Of a stretch of 50,496 nucleotides of DNA, positions 1 through 7,429 are shown in pieces. The DNA is from an uncultured Rhodospirillales bacterium. GTDB taxonomy: Bacteria > Pseudomonadota > Alphaproteobacteria > Acetobacterales > Acetobacteraceae. The number at the start of each line of letters is the position of its first letter. The stretch's first letter is position 1. The stretch lies in contig CAILMF010000009.1 of the NCBI GenBank assembly GCA_903835235.1, positions 1-50,496 of the forward strand, written 5' to 3'. The translations under genes were made by a program, and so were the position numbers. A model generated the notes under the pieces. That model was not told where the DNA came from. It saw nothing but the letters and a program-made list of their open reading frames with translations, and made no database searches.

Positions 1-456
1 GCTGCAGGCCGATGACGTGCTGCAGGCGCTGGCCGACCTGTTCGTCGAGCGCGGGCCGCCGGACAACATCCGCTCCGATAACGGGCCGGGGTTCGCGGCG
101 AAGGCAGTGCGCGGCTGGCTCGGCCAGGTGAGGGTGAAGACCCTGTTCATCGAGCCCGGTAGCCCTTGGGAGAACGGCTACAACGAAAGCTTCAACGGCA
201 AGCTGCGCGACGAACTGCTGGCGGGCGAGATCTTCTGTTCGCTGCGGGAGGCCGAGGTGCTGATCGAGCGCTGGCGGCGGCATTACAACACCATCCGGCC
301 GCACAGCAGCCTGGGTTACCGCCCGCCGGCACCCGAGGCAGTGTTGCCACGCCCGGCTGGGCCTGCCTACGTTACGCTCCGGCACGCCCAGCCGGGCGCG
401 CCATGGCACGGGTCGGCCCTCTCATAATCCGTGGATCCGCTTTCCGGGGCAGGTCA
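1..456 (+). mobile_element. Right end of an IS3-family insertion sequence (left end outside window)
   Basis: The window opens inside an IS3-type transposase frame. The element appears to end at 456: the last bases (CCGGGGCAGGTCA, 444-456) are the complement of a TGACCTGCCCC-type terminus, which I recall as typical of this family's inverted repeats. From 457 the sequence becomes in-frame RTX coding DNA with GND and GG repeats, so the junction is sharp. The left inverted repeat and the target-site duplication cannot be seen. The exact end is inferred from the terminus and the change in coding content. Confidence 0.75.
2..427 (+). CDS. IS3-family transposase OrfB, C-terminal part (5' end outside window)
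   Basis: This is the C-terminal part of a DDE-type integrase-core transposase, which cuts and joins IS ends. The frame is open from base 2, and the first in-frame ATG (17) is internal to the protein. Counting from that Met, the second catalytic Asp is D21 in RSDNGPGF and the catalytic Glu is E57 in [14 protein letters not shown], giving the DX35E spacing of IS3-family enzymes. The [19 protein letters not shown] stretch is the usual C-terminal rve signature. The first Asp and OrfA lie upstream of the window. TAA at 425-427 falls about 30 bases before the inferred IS end. What is visible looks intact. Confidence 0.88.
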   Translation: MQADDVLQALADLFVERGPPDNIRSDNGPGFAAKAVRGWLGQVRVKTLFIEPGSPWENGYNESFNGKLRDELLAGEIFCSLREAEVLIERWRRHYNTIRPHSSLGYRPPAPEAVLPRPAGPAYVTLRHAQPGAPWHGSALS

Positions 457-1127
457 ACGGCAACGATACGCTGACCGGCGGCAATGGGGTCGACAGCCTG
501 CTCGGCGGCGCCGGCAACGACATCTACGTGGTTGGGACGCTCGGCGATGTGGTGGTGGAGGCCTTCGGCGAGGGTATTGACCTGGTCAAGGCCAGCGTCA
601 GCTTCACGCTCGGCACCGACGTCGAGAACCTGACGCTGAGCGGCGCCGGGCCGTTCTTTGGCACGGGCAACGGGCTCGGCAACAGCATCACCGGCGGCAG
701 CGGCAACGACACGCTGAACAGTGGCGATGGCGCCGACACGCTGAGCGGCGGCGACGGCAACGACCGTCTGGTCGGCGGTGCCGGACTGGACCGGCTGACC
801 GGCGGCAATGGCGTCGACACATACGTCTTCAGTGCTGCGGTCGTGGGCGACGAGGACATCGTCACCGGCTTCGTCAGCGGCGCCGACCGCATCGAGATCG
901 CGGTCAGCGGCTTCGGCGGTGGGCTGGTGGCAGGCGCGCCGCTCGGTGCGCACTTCATCACGAATCTGACGGGCACTGCCAACGCGGCCACCGGGCAGTT
1001 CGTGTACGAGACCGACCTCGGCAAGCTCTGGTGGGATGCGGACGGCACCGGGGTCATCGCGCATATGCTGGTGGCAAGCTTCGTGGGGGCGCCTGCGTTG
1101 GTAGTGACGGACTTCCTGCTGGTGTGA
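457..1127 (+). pseudogene. RTX calcium-binding protein, 3' part cut off by the IS
   Basis: The C-terminal piece of a secreted RTX protein. The frame runs directly out of the IS end with no start of its own. It shows nonapeptide-type repeats ([49 protein letters not shown]) that would bind Ca2+ as a beta-roll. A non-repetitive C-terminal domain of about 115 residues follows ([16 protein letters not shown] to VTDFLLV), resembling the serralysin/type I secretion target region. TGA at 1125-1127. The upstream half is either beyond the IS or deleted. As it stands the gene has lost its promoter and N-terminus, so it is probably non-functional unless transcribed from the IS. Confidence 0.8.
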
Positions 1128-1289
1128 CCGGCGAGGAGGCGCGTGTCGGGCCGCGGGCGAACTTCTCGCCGCAAGGTTGCCTGCTCGCCTGCAGTTCCAG
1201 CGCCGGCGAAACGTGCCTTCTGTGTTACGAACGCTGCCGCGACGGGGGCTGCAAATCTTGGTCAGAATTTCTTGCTCGTATCCATCCGT

Positions 1290-3010
1290 TCAAATCGCCA
1301 CTTCGATGTATTGGCATCGTCGGTTGCGTGTCCCCGCATCCAACGTTCCCGAACTCAGGAACACATCAAGCCCGTCGGCCATCGCCGATGGGCTTTTGTC
1401 GTTTCCGACACCGGTGAACCCCGCCGCCCGCAGCATCGCCGCCAGGTGGCCGACCAGCTCCAGCCGCGGCTGCCCTTTGGGCGCGGCCGGCGCATGCACC
1501 TCAACCCGGTCGATCAGCGCCCGCGCCGCCTCCAGCGCCTCGGGACCATTCTCCACCGCCAAGGCCTGCCGGAGCTGCGCCACCCGGGCGCGGTAAACCT
1601 CGGCCAGGTTCGGGTGCAGCCGGGGCAGGGCGGGGCCTTGCTCGCCGGCGGCCACGTCCGCCAGCAGCGCCTGCTTGCGCGCCTCCAACTCGTCCAGGCG
1701 GCCCTGCAGCCCCGGCGCCCGAAAGCCGTCGATCAGCGACTGGATCAGCCCGGCCAGTTGGCGCTCTACGCCAGCCAGCTCCCGCCGCTTGCTGTCCAGC
1801 CCGGCGGAAGCCAGCGCCCGGAGCTTGTTCCATTCGGCGGTGAACTCCGCCACGAAGACGGCCACCAGCTCCGGCTGCATCAACTGGCTGCCGAGCGCCT
1901 CCAGGGTCTGTGCCTCGACTTGGCTGCGCCGGATCCGGGTCTGGTTGTCGCAGCCGCCCCGCTGCATGGCGACCTTGCAGGCCAGGTAGTCGCGGCCGAT
2001 CGGGGTGAAGGCCGCACCGCAGCCGCCACAGACGACCTTGCCGCTCAGCAGGTGAACCGGGCGACGACGGTGCCAAAGGTGGTCGGGGCCGCCTCCGTCC
2101 GGCATCCCCTTAGGCACCGGGCTGCACTCCGGCCGGGCCGACGCTTCAAGCCGCGCCTGCACCCGCTCCCACAGCTCCTGATCGATGATGCGGAGGTCCG
2201 GCACGCTCTCGGTCACCAGCATCCCGGCGTCATTGGCGCGAGCGCGGCGCCGGCCGCTGTCCGGGTCCTTGGCCCAGTTGCGCTTGTTCCAGACCAACTC
2301 GCCGACGTAGAGGCGGTTGCGCAGGATACCGGTCTCGCGGGTGGCCTGGCCGCGGATGCTCCCGGCGCACCAGATGCCGCCGCGCGGGCCGGCGATGTGT
2401 TCCTCGTTCAACTGCCGGGCCAAGGCGATCGGGCTGGAGCCGGCAGCGAAGGCCTCGAAGATGCGGCGCACCACGGCGGCCTGGGCCGGGTCGGTCTCGC
2501 GCAGACCGCGCTCGGCCTGCCGTCCCGACCGACCGGACCGCGCACTACCTTGTAGCCATAGGCATTGCCGCCCCCCGACCGCCCCTGCCGGACCCGCCCC
2601 TCGAGGCCACGCCTGGTCTTGTCGGCCAGGTCCTTGAGGTACATCGCCCCCATCGTGCCCTTGAAGCCGATGGCCATCTCGCTGACCTCGCCCTCCGACA
2701 GGGTGACGATCCGCACCCCGGCAAAGCGCGCCTGCTTGTAGAAGCCGGCGATGTGTTCCTGGTCGCGCGAGAAGCGGTCGAGGGACTCAGCCAGCACGAC
2801 GTCGACCTGCCGGCGGCGCACCAGTTCCAGCAGCGCCTGGTAGCCGGGCCGCAGCATGGAACTGCCGGAAAGGGCAAAATCCGAGCAGACCTCCACGACC
2901 TGCCAGCCCTCGCGCTCGGCCCGCGCCTCGCAAACCCGCAGCTGGTCAGCGATCGAGGCCTCGCGCTGGGCGTCGGAACTGTAGCGGGCGTAGATTGCAC
3001 AGCGCGTCAT
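1290..3010 (-). pseudogene. Large serine recombinase, frameshifted
   Basis: The ATG (3008-3010) opens a resolvase catalytic domain: YARYSSDAQ with the catalytic Ser at about residue 11, then LAESLDRFSRD and the helix GAMYLKDLADKTRRGLEGR. Near 2520-2526 the frame is lost by one missing base: the first frame reads RGPVGRDGRP, and the next frame continues as QAERGLRETDPAQAAVVRRIF. The second part (to 1290) has the Recombinase domain (LARQLNEEHIAGPRGGIW, RNRLYVGELVWNK), a zinc ribbon (VCGGCGAAF with CKVAMQRGGC) and a long charged coiled coil. The combined length of about 570 residues is normal for the family. It could be a true pseudogene or a sequencing error in a GC run. Its last codons share a 22-bp identical string with the remnant at 39733-40629. 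Confidence 0.88.
1329..1350. repeat. 22-bp direct repeat, copy 1 (partner at 39766-39787)
   Basis: A 22-base string starting TGTCCCCGCATCC and ending GTTCCC is identical at both positions and in the same orientation. Both copies lie in the 3' ends of serine-recombinase genes (the GTLDAG codons). The flanking bases differ at once on both sides. Confidence 0.8.
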
Positions 3011-3236
3011 CGGCGGGGCTCATGGGCGGTTGGCGGTGCGGGATTCTAGCGCCTAGCCGAGGACAAAGAACAGACGTTCTTCCGGCCAATGCCCCAGACG
3101 CAGGTTCGCATCTTGAGCCAGCAGGCAAAGATCCTCTGTCGGGCACCTACAGCAGGAGGCGACCCAAAGCAGTCGCTCATCTGGCCGGCGCCGTGTCGCG
3201 CCGGCATGCCGGCCCGCCCTGGCACGGGGGAACGAA

Positions 3237-4208
3237 TTACTCCTCCGCGTTGAAGCCCGATGCTTGAACAATGCGCCGCCAGGTCGCGGATTCGGCCCGG
3301 ATCCGTGCTGCAGTCTCCGCCGGCGAGAGCACCATAGGCGTGATCTCCAGTCGCTTGAGCCGTTCGCGAAGCGTCGGGTCGGCCACTGCTGCGGCGATCG
3401 CTGCGTGCGGTGCGGCGGACACGCGATCCGGCTCTTGGGCCGGCAGAACCACCACCGACGCCTCGCCACCCGTAAATTGCGGGAAGCCTTGCTCGGCGAA
3501 GGTCGACGCCTCGGGAAAGCCGGGCAGCCTGCCACCGCTGCTGACGGCGAGCAGCCGGATGCGGCCGGCGCGAAGCTGCGGCGCGAGTTCGGCCATGTGG
3601 GACATGAAGGATTCGATGCGGCCGGCCAGCAAATCCTGCATTGCCTGGCCGTTGGTGCGATAGGCGATCACTTCGAAGGTCGCGCCCCCGGCCTTGGCCA
3701 GTTCGAGCCCCAGCATGTGCTGCGGCGAACCGAGCACGGCCGGGGCGAAGGTGACACTCCCCTTTGCCGCCGCGCCGGCGAGAAATTCCGCAAGGTTTCG
3801 TGCGGGGTGGTCAGCCTTCACCGCCAGACCATAGGCAACCTCGCCCACCGTTGCGACAGCGGTGAAGTCGGTCACTGGATCGTAGCGGGTGGTGCGCGGC
3901 AGGACATGGGGAAAGAGGGTCAGCACCGGCATCGGGCCGAACAGCATCGTCGCGCCATCCGGTGCCGCGCCCTTAACGGCCTCGGCGGCGAGGCGGGAAC
4001 TCGCGCCGGTTCGGTTTTCCACGATGACTTGCGGCGCGTAGGAGCCGGCAAGCCTTTCGGCGAGTAGCCGCGCGACGGTGTCGGTGCCGCCGCCAGGCGC
4101 TGCGCCGACGACGATGCGCGCCGTGCGGTCTGGTTGGGCATGGGCGGGCGTGGCAAGGCAGGCGGCGCCGAGAAGAAGGACCGAGCGGCGGGTAAGTGCA
4201 GGGCGCAT
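3237..4208 (-). CDS. Bug-family (TctC-like) periplasmic solute receptor
   Basis: A 323-residue extracytoplasmic binding protein of the tripartite tricarboxylate transporter receptor (Bug) family. These proteins bind small carboxylates in the periplasm and often work as orphan receptors. The N-terminus is a signal peptide with a Tat-like RR (LTRRSVLLLGAACLATPAHAQ). Family motifs follow: RIVVGAAPGGGTDTVARLLAERL, VENRTGASSRLAAEAVKGAAPDGATMLFG, then FAPAVLGSPQHMLGLELAK. The start at 4208 is preceded by GGAG about 10 bases upstream. No TctA/TctB permease genes are nearby. A LysR-type gene remnant lies divergently upstream, a common arrangement for Bug genes. The ligand cannot be predicted. Confidence 0.93.
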   Translation of the reverse strand: MRPALTRRSVLLLGAACLATPAHAQPDRTARIVVGAAPGGGTDTVARLLAERLAGSYAPQVIVENRTGASSRLAAEAVKGAAPDGATMLFGPMPVLTLFPHVLPRTTRYDPVTDFTAVATVGEVAYGLAVKADHPARNLAEFLAGAAAKGSVTFAPAVLGSPQHMLGLELAKAGGATFEVIAYRTNGQAMQDLLAGRIESFMSHMAELAPQLRAGRIRLLAVSSGGRLPGFPEASTFAEQGFPQFTGGEASVVVLPAQEPDRVSAAPHAAIAAAVADPTLRERLKRLEITPMVLSPAETAARIRAESATWRRIVQASGFNAEE

Positions 4209-4306
4209 GGGGCTGTCTCCGACGGGACGTACCGACCTTGCGGTCTCGGCCAGTTTCGTGGAATTTCTGATTTGAACCCCCCGGTTGCCCTACAGGCTAC
4301 GCCACC

Positions 4307-4478
4307 ATGGACTGGACGGACCGCATCGGCAGGCGGCTTAGCCCGCGCGACCTGCACATCTTTCTCGCCGTCGCCGAGGAAGGCTCGATGGCTAAGGCCG
4401 CCGACCGGCTCGCCGTCTCTCGACCCGTCGTGTCGAAGGCGATCGCGGCGATGGAGGCCACGCTGGGCGTGCGCCTGG
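4307..4478 (+). pseudogene. LysR-type regulator, N-terminal HTH remnant
   Basis: The first 57 residues match the winged-helix DNA-binding domain of LysR regulators: LSPRDLHIFLAVAEEGSMAKAA, then LAVSRPVVSKAIAAMEATLGVRL. After about 4478 similarity stops abruptly and the frame runs on antisense to the exosortase operon. The whole effector-binding domain of about 230 residues is missing, so no functional regulator is made. It was probably the divergent regulator of the Bug receptor, cut off by the rearrangement that put the exosortase block here. Confidence 0.8.
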
Positions 4479-4560
4479 GGGGCCAGCTGCGCCTGGTCAG
4501 CAGGGCTCGCCTTGCCCGGTTCTGGTCCAGCATTCGGAGCGGCCACGGGTCGGGCGACGG

Positions 4561-5040
4561 TCAGTCGAAGATGCGGCTCAGGTCCGGCACGCCACACGGG
4601 GCTGGCGGCCCCTCACTGGCGAAGGCGAGGATGAGGCCGGGCGCCGGCCCTGCGGCGCCGAGCCGATGGCGCAGTTCCTGCCACGGCGCGGCCAGCCGAT
4701 CCCATGGCGCAGTTGGCATCACCTGGGTGCCGGACTCGGTCAGGAAGACCGCTCTGCTGCCCCAGCTGGATTGCACAAGGGCGCCCAGTGCCGGGTCCGG
4801 TGGTAGCACCAGGCTGGCCAATATGCAGGCGCCGCGGCCATGGCGCCGTGCGGTGAGCGAGCCATCCGCCAGCAGCGGCTGGTCGTTCAGGCGGTGCCAA
4901 CCCTGGCGTTCCAGCGCAAGGCTCAGCCGTGCGACGGCGGCGGCCTCCTGGTGGATGGGGGCCTGGCCGTAGTGCAGCAGGCGCAGGCCCAGCGCCAAGG
5001 TGAACCAGGCCAGCAGCAGGAGGGCCGCACGGCTACGCAT
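4561..5040 (-). CDS. Small exosortase-associated membrane-anchored protein
   Basis: The last gene of the exosortase operon, 159 residues. The start at 5040 (MRSRAALLLLAWFTLALGLRLLHYG) overlaps the exosortase stop by 8 bases. A longer in-frame reading to 5160 would begin with a Pro/Trp-rich stretch that is the exosortase gene out of frame, so I reject it. One N-terminal membrane segment (about residues 4-20) is followed by a roughly 135-residue domain likely outside the cytoplasm, ending CGVPDLSRIFD. Exosortase loci often encode such a partner (EpsI-type or other small accessory proteins). I see no clear family motif, so the role in protein sorting comes from position. Confidence 0.6.
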   Translation of the reverse strand: MRSRAALLLLAWFTLALGLRLLHYGQAPIHQEAAAVARLSLALERQGWHRLNDQPLLADGSLTARRHGRGACILASLVLPPDPALGALVQSSWGSRAVFLTESGTQVMPTAPWDRLAAPWQELRHRLGAAGPAPGLILAFASEGPPAPCGVPDLSRIFD

Positions 5041-5857
5041 GGTCGCCGGTACCATCGGCGGCCAGTTGTATGGCCATGGCGGCGGCCAGGCCGAACAGGT
5101 TGGCGCCAACCAACCCATGGCCCCAGGCGTAGCCGGCCGGAGACCACGCCAGCACGCCAAGTCGCAGCAGGTTGAGCCCGGCCAGCAGCAGCAGCAGCCC
5201 TGCCAGCGCGGTCAGGGTACGGCGCGCCAAGGGGGCGGCTTGGTGCATCAGCACGAAGCACAGGATGGCGGGAGGCAGGGTCTGCCCCAGGGAGCAGCCG
5301 GGCAGGATGACGATGCCATGGCCGCCGGGCATGCGGAGCTGATGGCCCAGGCGCATCAAGCCTGGCTCGGCGAGCGAGAGCAGGGCGTGGGTCGCCCAGG
5401 CCTCGGCATCGATCAGCGGGCCACCGAAGGCCGGCTGGCCATGGCGCAGCCAGAGCAGGTTGGCGCCCAGCCCGGCCATGCCGAGCGCGCCACGGCGGGC
5501 AGCGCCGCGGCTTTCCCAGGCGAGGATGCCACCGAAGCCCATCAACAGCAGCGCGGCCAGCAGGGTGGAGGGCAGCAGCATGCCAGCGGCAAACACCCAG
5601 GCGGCCGGGCCGGCCAGGCCACCACCGCCAGCCTCGCCCGCAGCGCTGCCGCGCCATAGCGCCCCCAGGGCCAACCAGAGTGCCAGCACCTCCAGCGGGC
5701 CGGGGCTGCCCGATTCAAGCAGCGCCACGGGCCCATCGGCCCGCCAGGTGAGAATGACGCTGCCGGCCTGCATGTTGAGCCAGCCGCCGAACAGCAGCAG
5801 CGTGGACACGTGGCCCCACGGCAGCGTGGCGGCCTGCCCGGCTGTGGAGATGCTCAT
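5033..5857 (-). CDS. Exosortase family transpeptidase
   Basis: A 274-residue multi-pass membrane protein with the exosortase catalytic set: Cys188 in ILPGCSLGQTL, Arg232 in GLNLLRLGVLAW and His247 in YAWGHGLVGANLFG. Exosortases cleave C-terminal sorting tails of surface proteins and pass them on, functionally like sortases. Several hydrophobic segments fill residues 15-265. The start at 5857 overlaps the stop of the surface-protein gene (ATGA), so the two are translationally coupled. The Cys context GCSLG differs from the usual CSGL of PEP-CTERM exosortases, pointing to a separate subfamily serving the neighbouring substrate. It lies beside, but transcriptionally apart from, the polysaccharide locus. 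Confidence 0.8.
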   Translation of the reverse strand: MSISTAGQAATLPWGHVSTLLLFGGWLNMQAGSVILTWRADGPVALLESGSPGPLEVLALWLALGALWRGSAAGEAGGGGLAGPAAWVFAAGMLLPSTLLAALLLMGFGGILAWESRGAARRGALGMAGLGANLLWLRHGQPAFGGPLIDAEAWATHALLSLAEPGLMRLGHQLRMPGGHGIVILPGCSLGQTLPPAILCFVLMHQAAPLARRTLTALAGLLLLLAGLNLLRLGVLAWSPAGYAWGHGLVGANLFGLAAAMAIQLAADGTGDHA

Positions 5858-6624
5858 GCCGTGGAAGGGCGGCGGCGGCGGCGCAGCGCGCCCACCAGCA
5901 AGGCCAGCAGTGGCGAGGCGGCAATCGGTGCGGCGTTGACGGGCACCGTGACGGCACTGGCCTTGCCGGTGTCGCCGGCCGCCACGACGGCCTCAGGGGT
6001 GATCGCCTGGGTGGTGGCGGCATAGGCGACCACGTTGAACTCGAAGGCCGGGTTGCTGCTGGTGAAGACGACGCTGTCAAAGCCGGACCGGGCGCCGAAG
6101 TTCAGGTTGACCCAATAGCTGTTGCTGCCGTCTCGCGCGCCGTTGGGGTTGGTGGTCACGGTCTTGCCGGTCAGCTGCTCGACCAGCGTGTTGCCCTGAT
6201 AGAAGCTCAGGGTGTTGTAGGCGTCGACCGAACCCCACTGCAGGCCGAAATACTGCTGGCGCGTCGCATACTCGACGATGATGCCGCCCTTCGGCTCGGC
6301 GGCGAAGTAGTTGCCGGTGGTGGCACCGCTGGCGGTATAGGGCGCTGCGGTGACGCCGGCGACATTGCCCGAATAGATTCCCGACGTACCGGTATAGGTG
6401 ATGTTTCCGGCGCTGGCGCCCTGGCCGAAGCTCACCGGCTGGCTGCTGACCAGGCCATTGGTGCCACTGGTTCCAAGGTCCAGTACGCTGACGCTGCTGG
6501 ACTGGGCCACGGAGGTCAGGCTGGTGGAGATGGTGACGTTGGGGTCGAGGAGCTGGGCACCGGCTGGCGCCGCCACCAGGCTACAGGTCCAAGCCGCCAG
6601 CCCGCCGGCGAGAAAGCGTTGCAT
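5854..6624 (-). CDS. Secreted surface protein with atypical exosortase sorting tail
   Basis: 256 residues. A signal peptide (MQRFLAGGLAAWTCSLVAAPAGAQ) precedes a Ser/Thr/Gly-rich beta-type domain, then a tripartite C-terminal tail. The tail has a short motif region (VNAAPIAASP), a hydrophobic helix (LLALLVGAL) and an Arg cluster (RRRRR). This is the layout of exosortase substrates, but the PEP motif is absent. The central FGLQWGSVDAYNTLSFY stretch resembles what I recall of the Npun_F0296-type exosortase-dependent surface proteins. The start codon overlap places it directly before the exosortase, and it is the only obvious substrate in the window. It is likely anchored or released at the outer surface. 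Confidence 0.72.
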   Translation of the reverse strand: MQRFLAGGLAAWTCSLVAAPAGAQLLDPNVTISTSLTSVAQSSSVSVLDLGTSGTNGLVSSQPVSFGQGASAGNITYTGTSGIYSGNVAGVTAAPYTASGATTGNYFAAEPKGGIIVEYATRQQYFGLQWGSVDAYNTLSFYQGNTLVEQLTGKTVTTNPNGARDGSNSYWVNLNFGARSGFDSVVFTSSNPAFEFNVVAYAATTQAITPEAVVAAGDTGKASAVTVPVNAAPIAASPLLALLVGALRRRRRPSTA

Positions 6625-6659
6625 AATCTGCTCCGAAACATGTTCGGGCGAAATCAGGC

Positions 6660-6698
6660 AAAACCGATGCCGGCGAAATGCGAGGCGTTTCGCCCGGC
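6660..6698 (-). terminator. Possible weak terminator/attenuator between operon genes
   Basis: Reading leftward, a stem of TTTCGCCGGC type (one bulge) with a 9-base loop occupies 6669-6698, followed by ATCGG and TTTT. It lies between the 160-residue secreted protein gene and the surface-protein gene. It could end or attenuate transcription so that the exosortase trio is expressed at a different level. Confidence 0.3.
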
Positions 6699-6702
6699 AG
6701 CG

Positions 6703-7185
6703 TCAGTTCAGGTTCCGCAGGGTGCGTTCAGCCCGGCGGCGCAGCGCCTGCAGTGCCGGTTGCAGCACGCCAGCCTGGTTCAGCGGCCGCGACACGTCGG
6801 CCGGCGGCAGGCCCAGGGCCTGCAGGTGTGGCGCCAACTGCGTGGCGCAGCCGGGTGCATCCGCTATCGGGCCGCCCGCCGCATTGGGCTGGCAGGGGGC
6901 GGCGCCGAGCAACAGCGTCCAGAGCTGGTCGGTCGCGGTCAGGGCGCGAGCCATGTCATCCAGTTCCGCCAGGGTATTGGCGCCGCCGAGGCGCTGGACC
7001 CGGATCTCCGCGTTGATCTCGATGCGCAGGCTGCGCAGGTCGCCGCGGGTCAGCCCGGCATCCAGGGTCTCGATCAGCCGGGCGAGCGACAGCCGCAATT
7101 CAGCGGTGCCGGCGGCGGCCGGGGTGGGGAGGAGCCAGGCGGCGAGCAGACATAGGGCGGCGGCGAGGCCTGGGCTTAGGGGCAT
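6703..7185 (-). CDS. Secreted protein of unknown function
   Basis: 160 residues from the ATG at 7185, which has AGGAG 7 bases upstream. An upstream TTG (7203) would put that ribosome site inside the gene and is rejected. The N-terminus (MPLSPGLAAALCLLAAWLLPTPAAAG) is a signal peptide. The mature part is helical in character, with two Cys residues (APCQPNAAGGPIADAPGCA) that could form a disulfide, and ends in an Arg-rich helix (LQALRRRAERTLRNLN). No family is recognised. It is the first gene of the leftward run that ends with the exosortase, so a link to surface-protein sorting is possible but unproven. Confidence 0.6.
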   Translation of the reverse strand: MPLSPGLAAALCLLAAWLLPTPAAAGTAELRLSLARLIETLDAGLTRGDLRSLRIEINAEIRVQRLGGANTLAELDDMARALTATDQLWTLLLGAAPCQPNAAGGPIADAPGCATQLAPHLQALGLPPADVSRPLNQAGVLQPALQALRRRAERTLRNLN

Positions 7186-7337
7186 TGCGGTCTCCTGACC
7201 CAACCAGACTGCGTTGCCGCCGGCGCGGCGGCAACCTGGGCGCGTGCGGGCGGCACGCTCGCCCCGGCGCCGGCGCCAGCCGCCTGCTCGGCAATGACCT
7301 GAAGGCGGGCATCAAGGCGGCTTGCGGTTAGGGCAAT

Positions 7338-7367
7338 ATCCGTTCTGATGAAGCCATCCGAACGGAT
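7338..7367. repeat. Inverted repeat upstream of the exosortase operon
   Basis: ATCCGTTC (7338-7345) and GAACGGAT (7360-7367) form a perfect 8-bp inverted repeat with a 14-base spacer, in AT-rich DNA between the GT39-like gene and the exosortase operon. It could be an operator or a weak hairpin. No sigma-54-like element was found in this gap. Confidence 0.45.
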
Positions 7368-7429
7368 TTCTTATTCTGCTTTCAATGAGTGATGGAGCAC
7401 GAACTGCGCCCGGCAGGGCGCATCCCGCG

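Noticed and set aside
5041-5160. Longer N-terminus for the small exosortase partner
   Set aside because: The extension is exosortase coding DNA read in another frame. The ATG at 5040 gives a clean membrane anchor.
7186-7429. Sigma-54-like promoter for the exosortase operon
   Set aside because: No GG-N10-GC element with a credible -24 or -12 box was found on the leftward strand.
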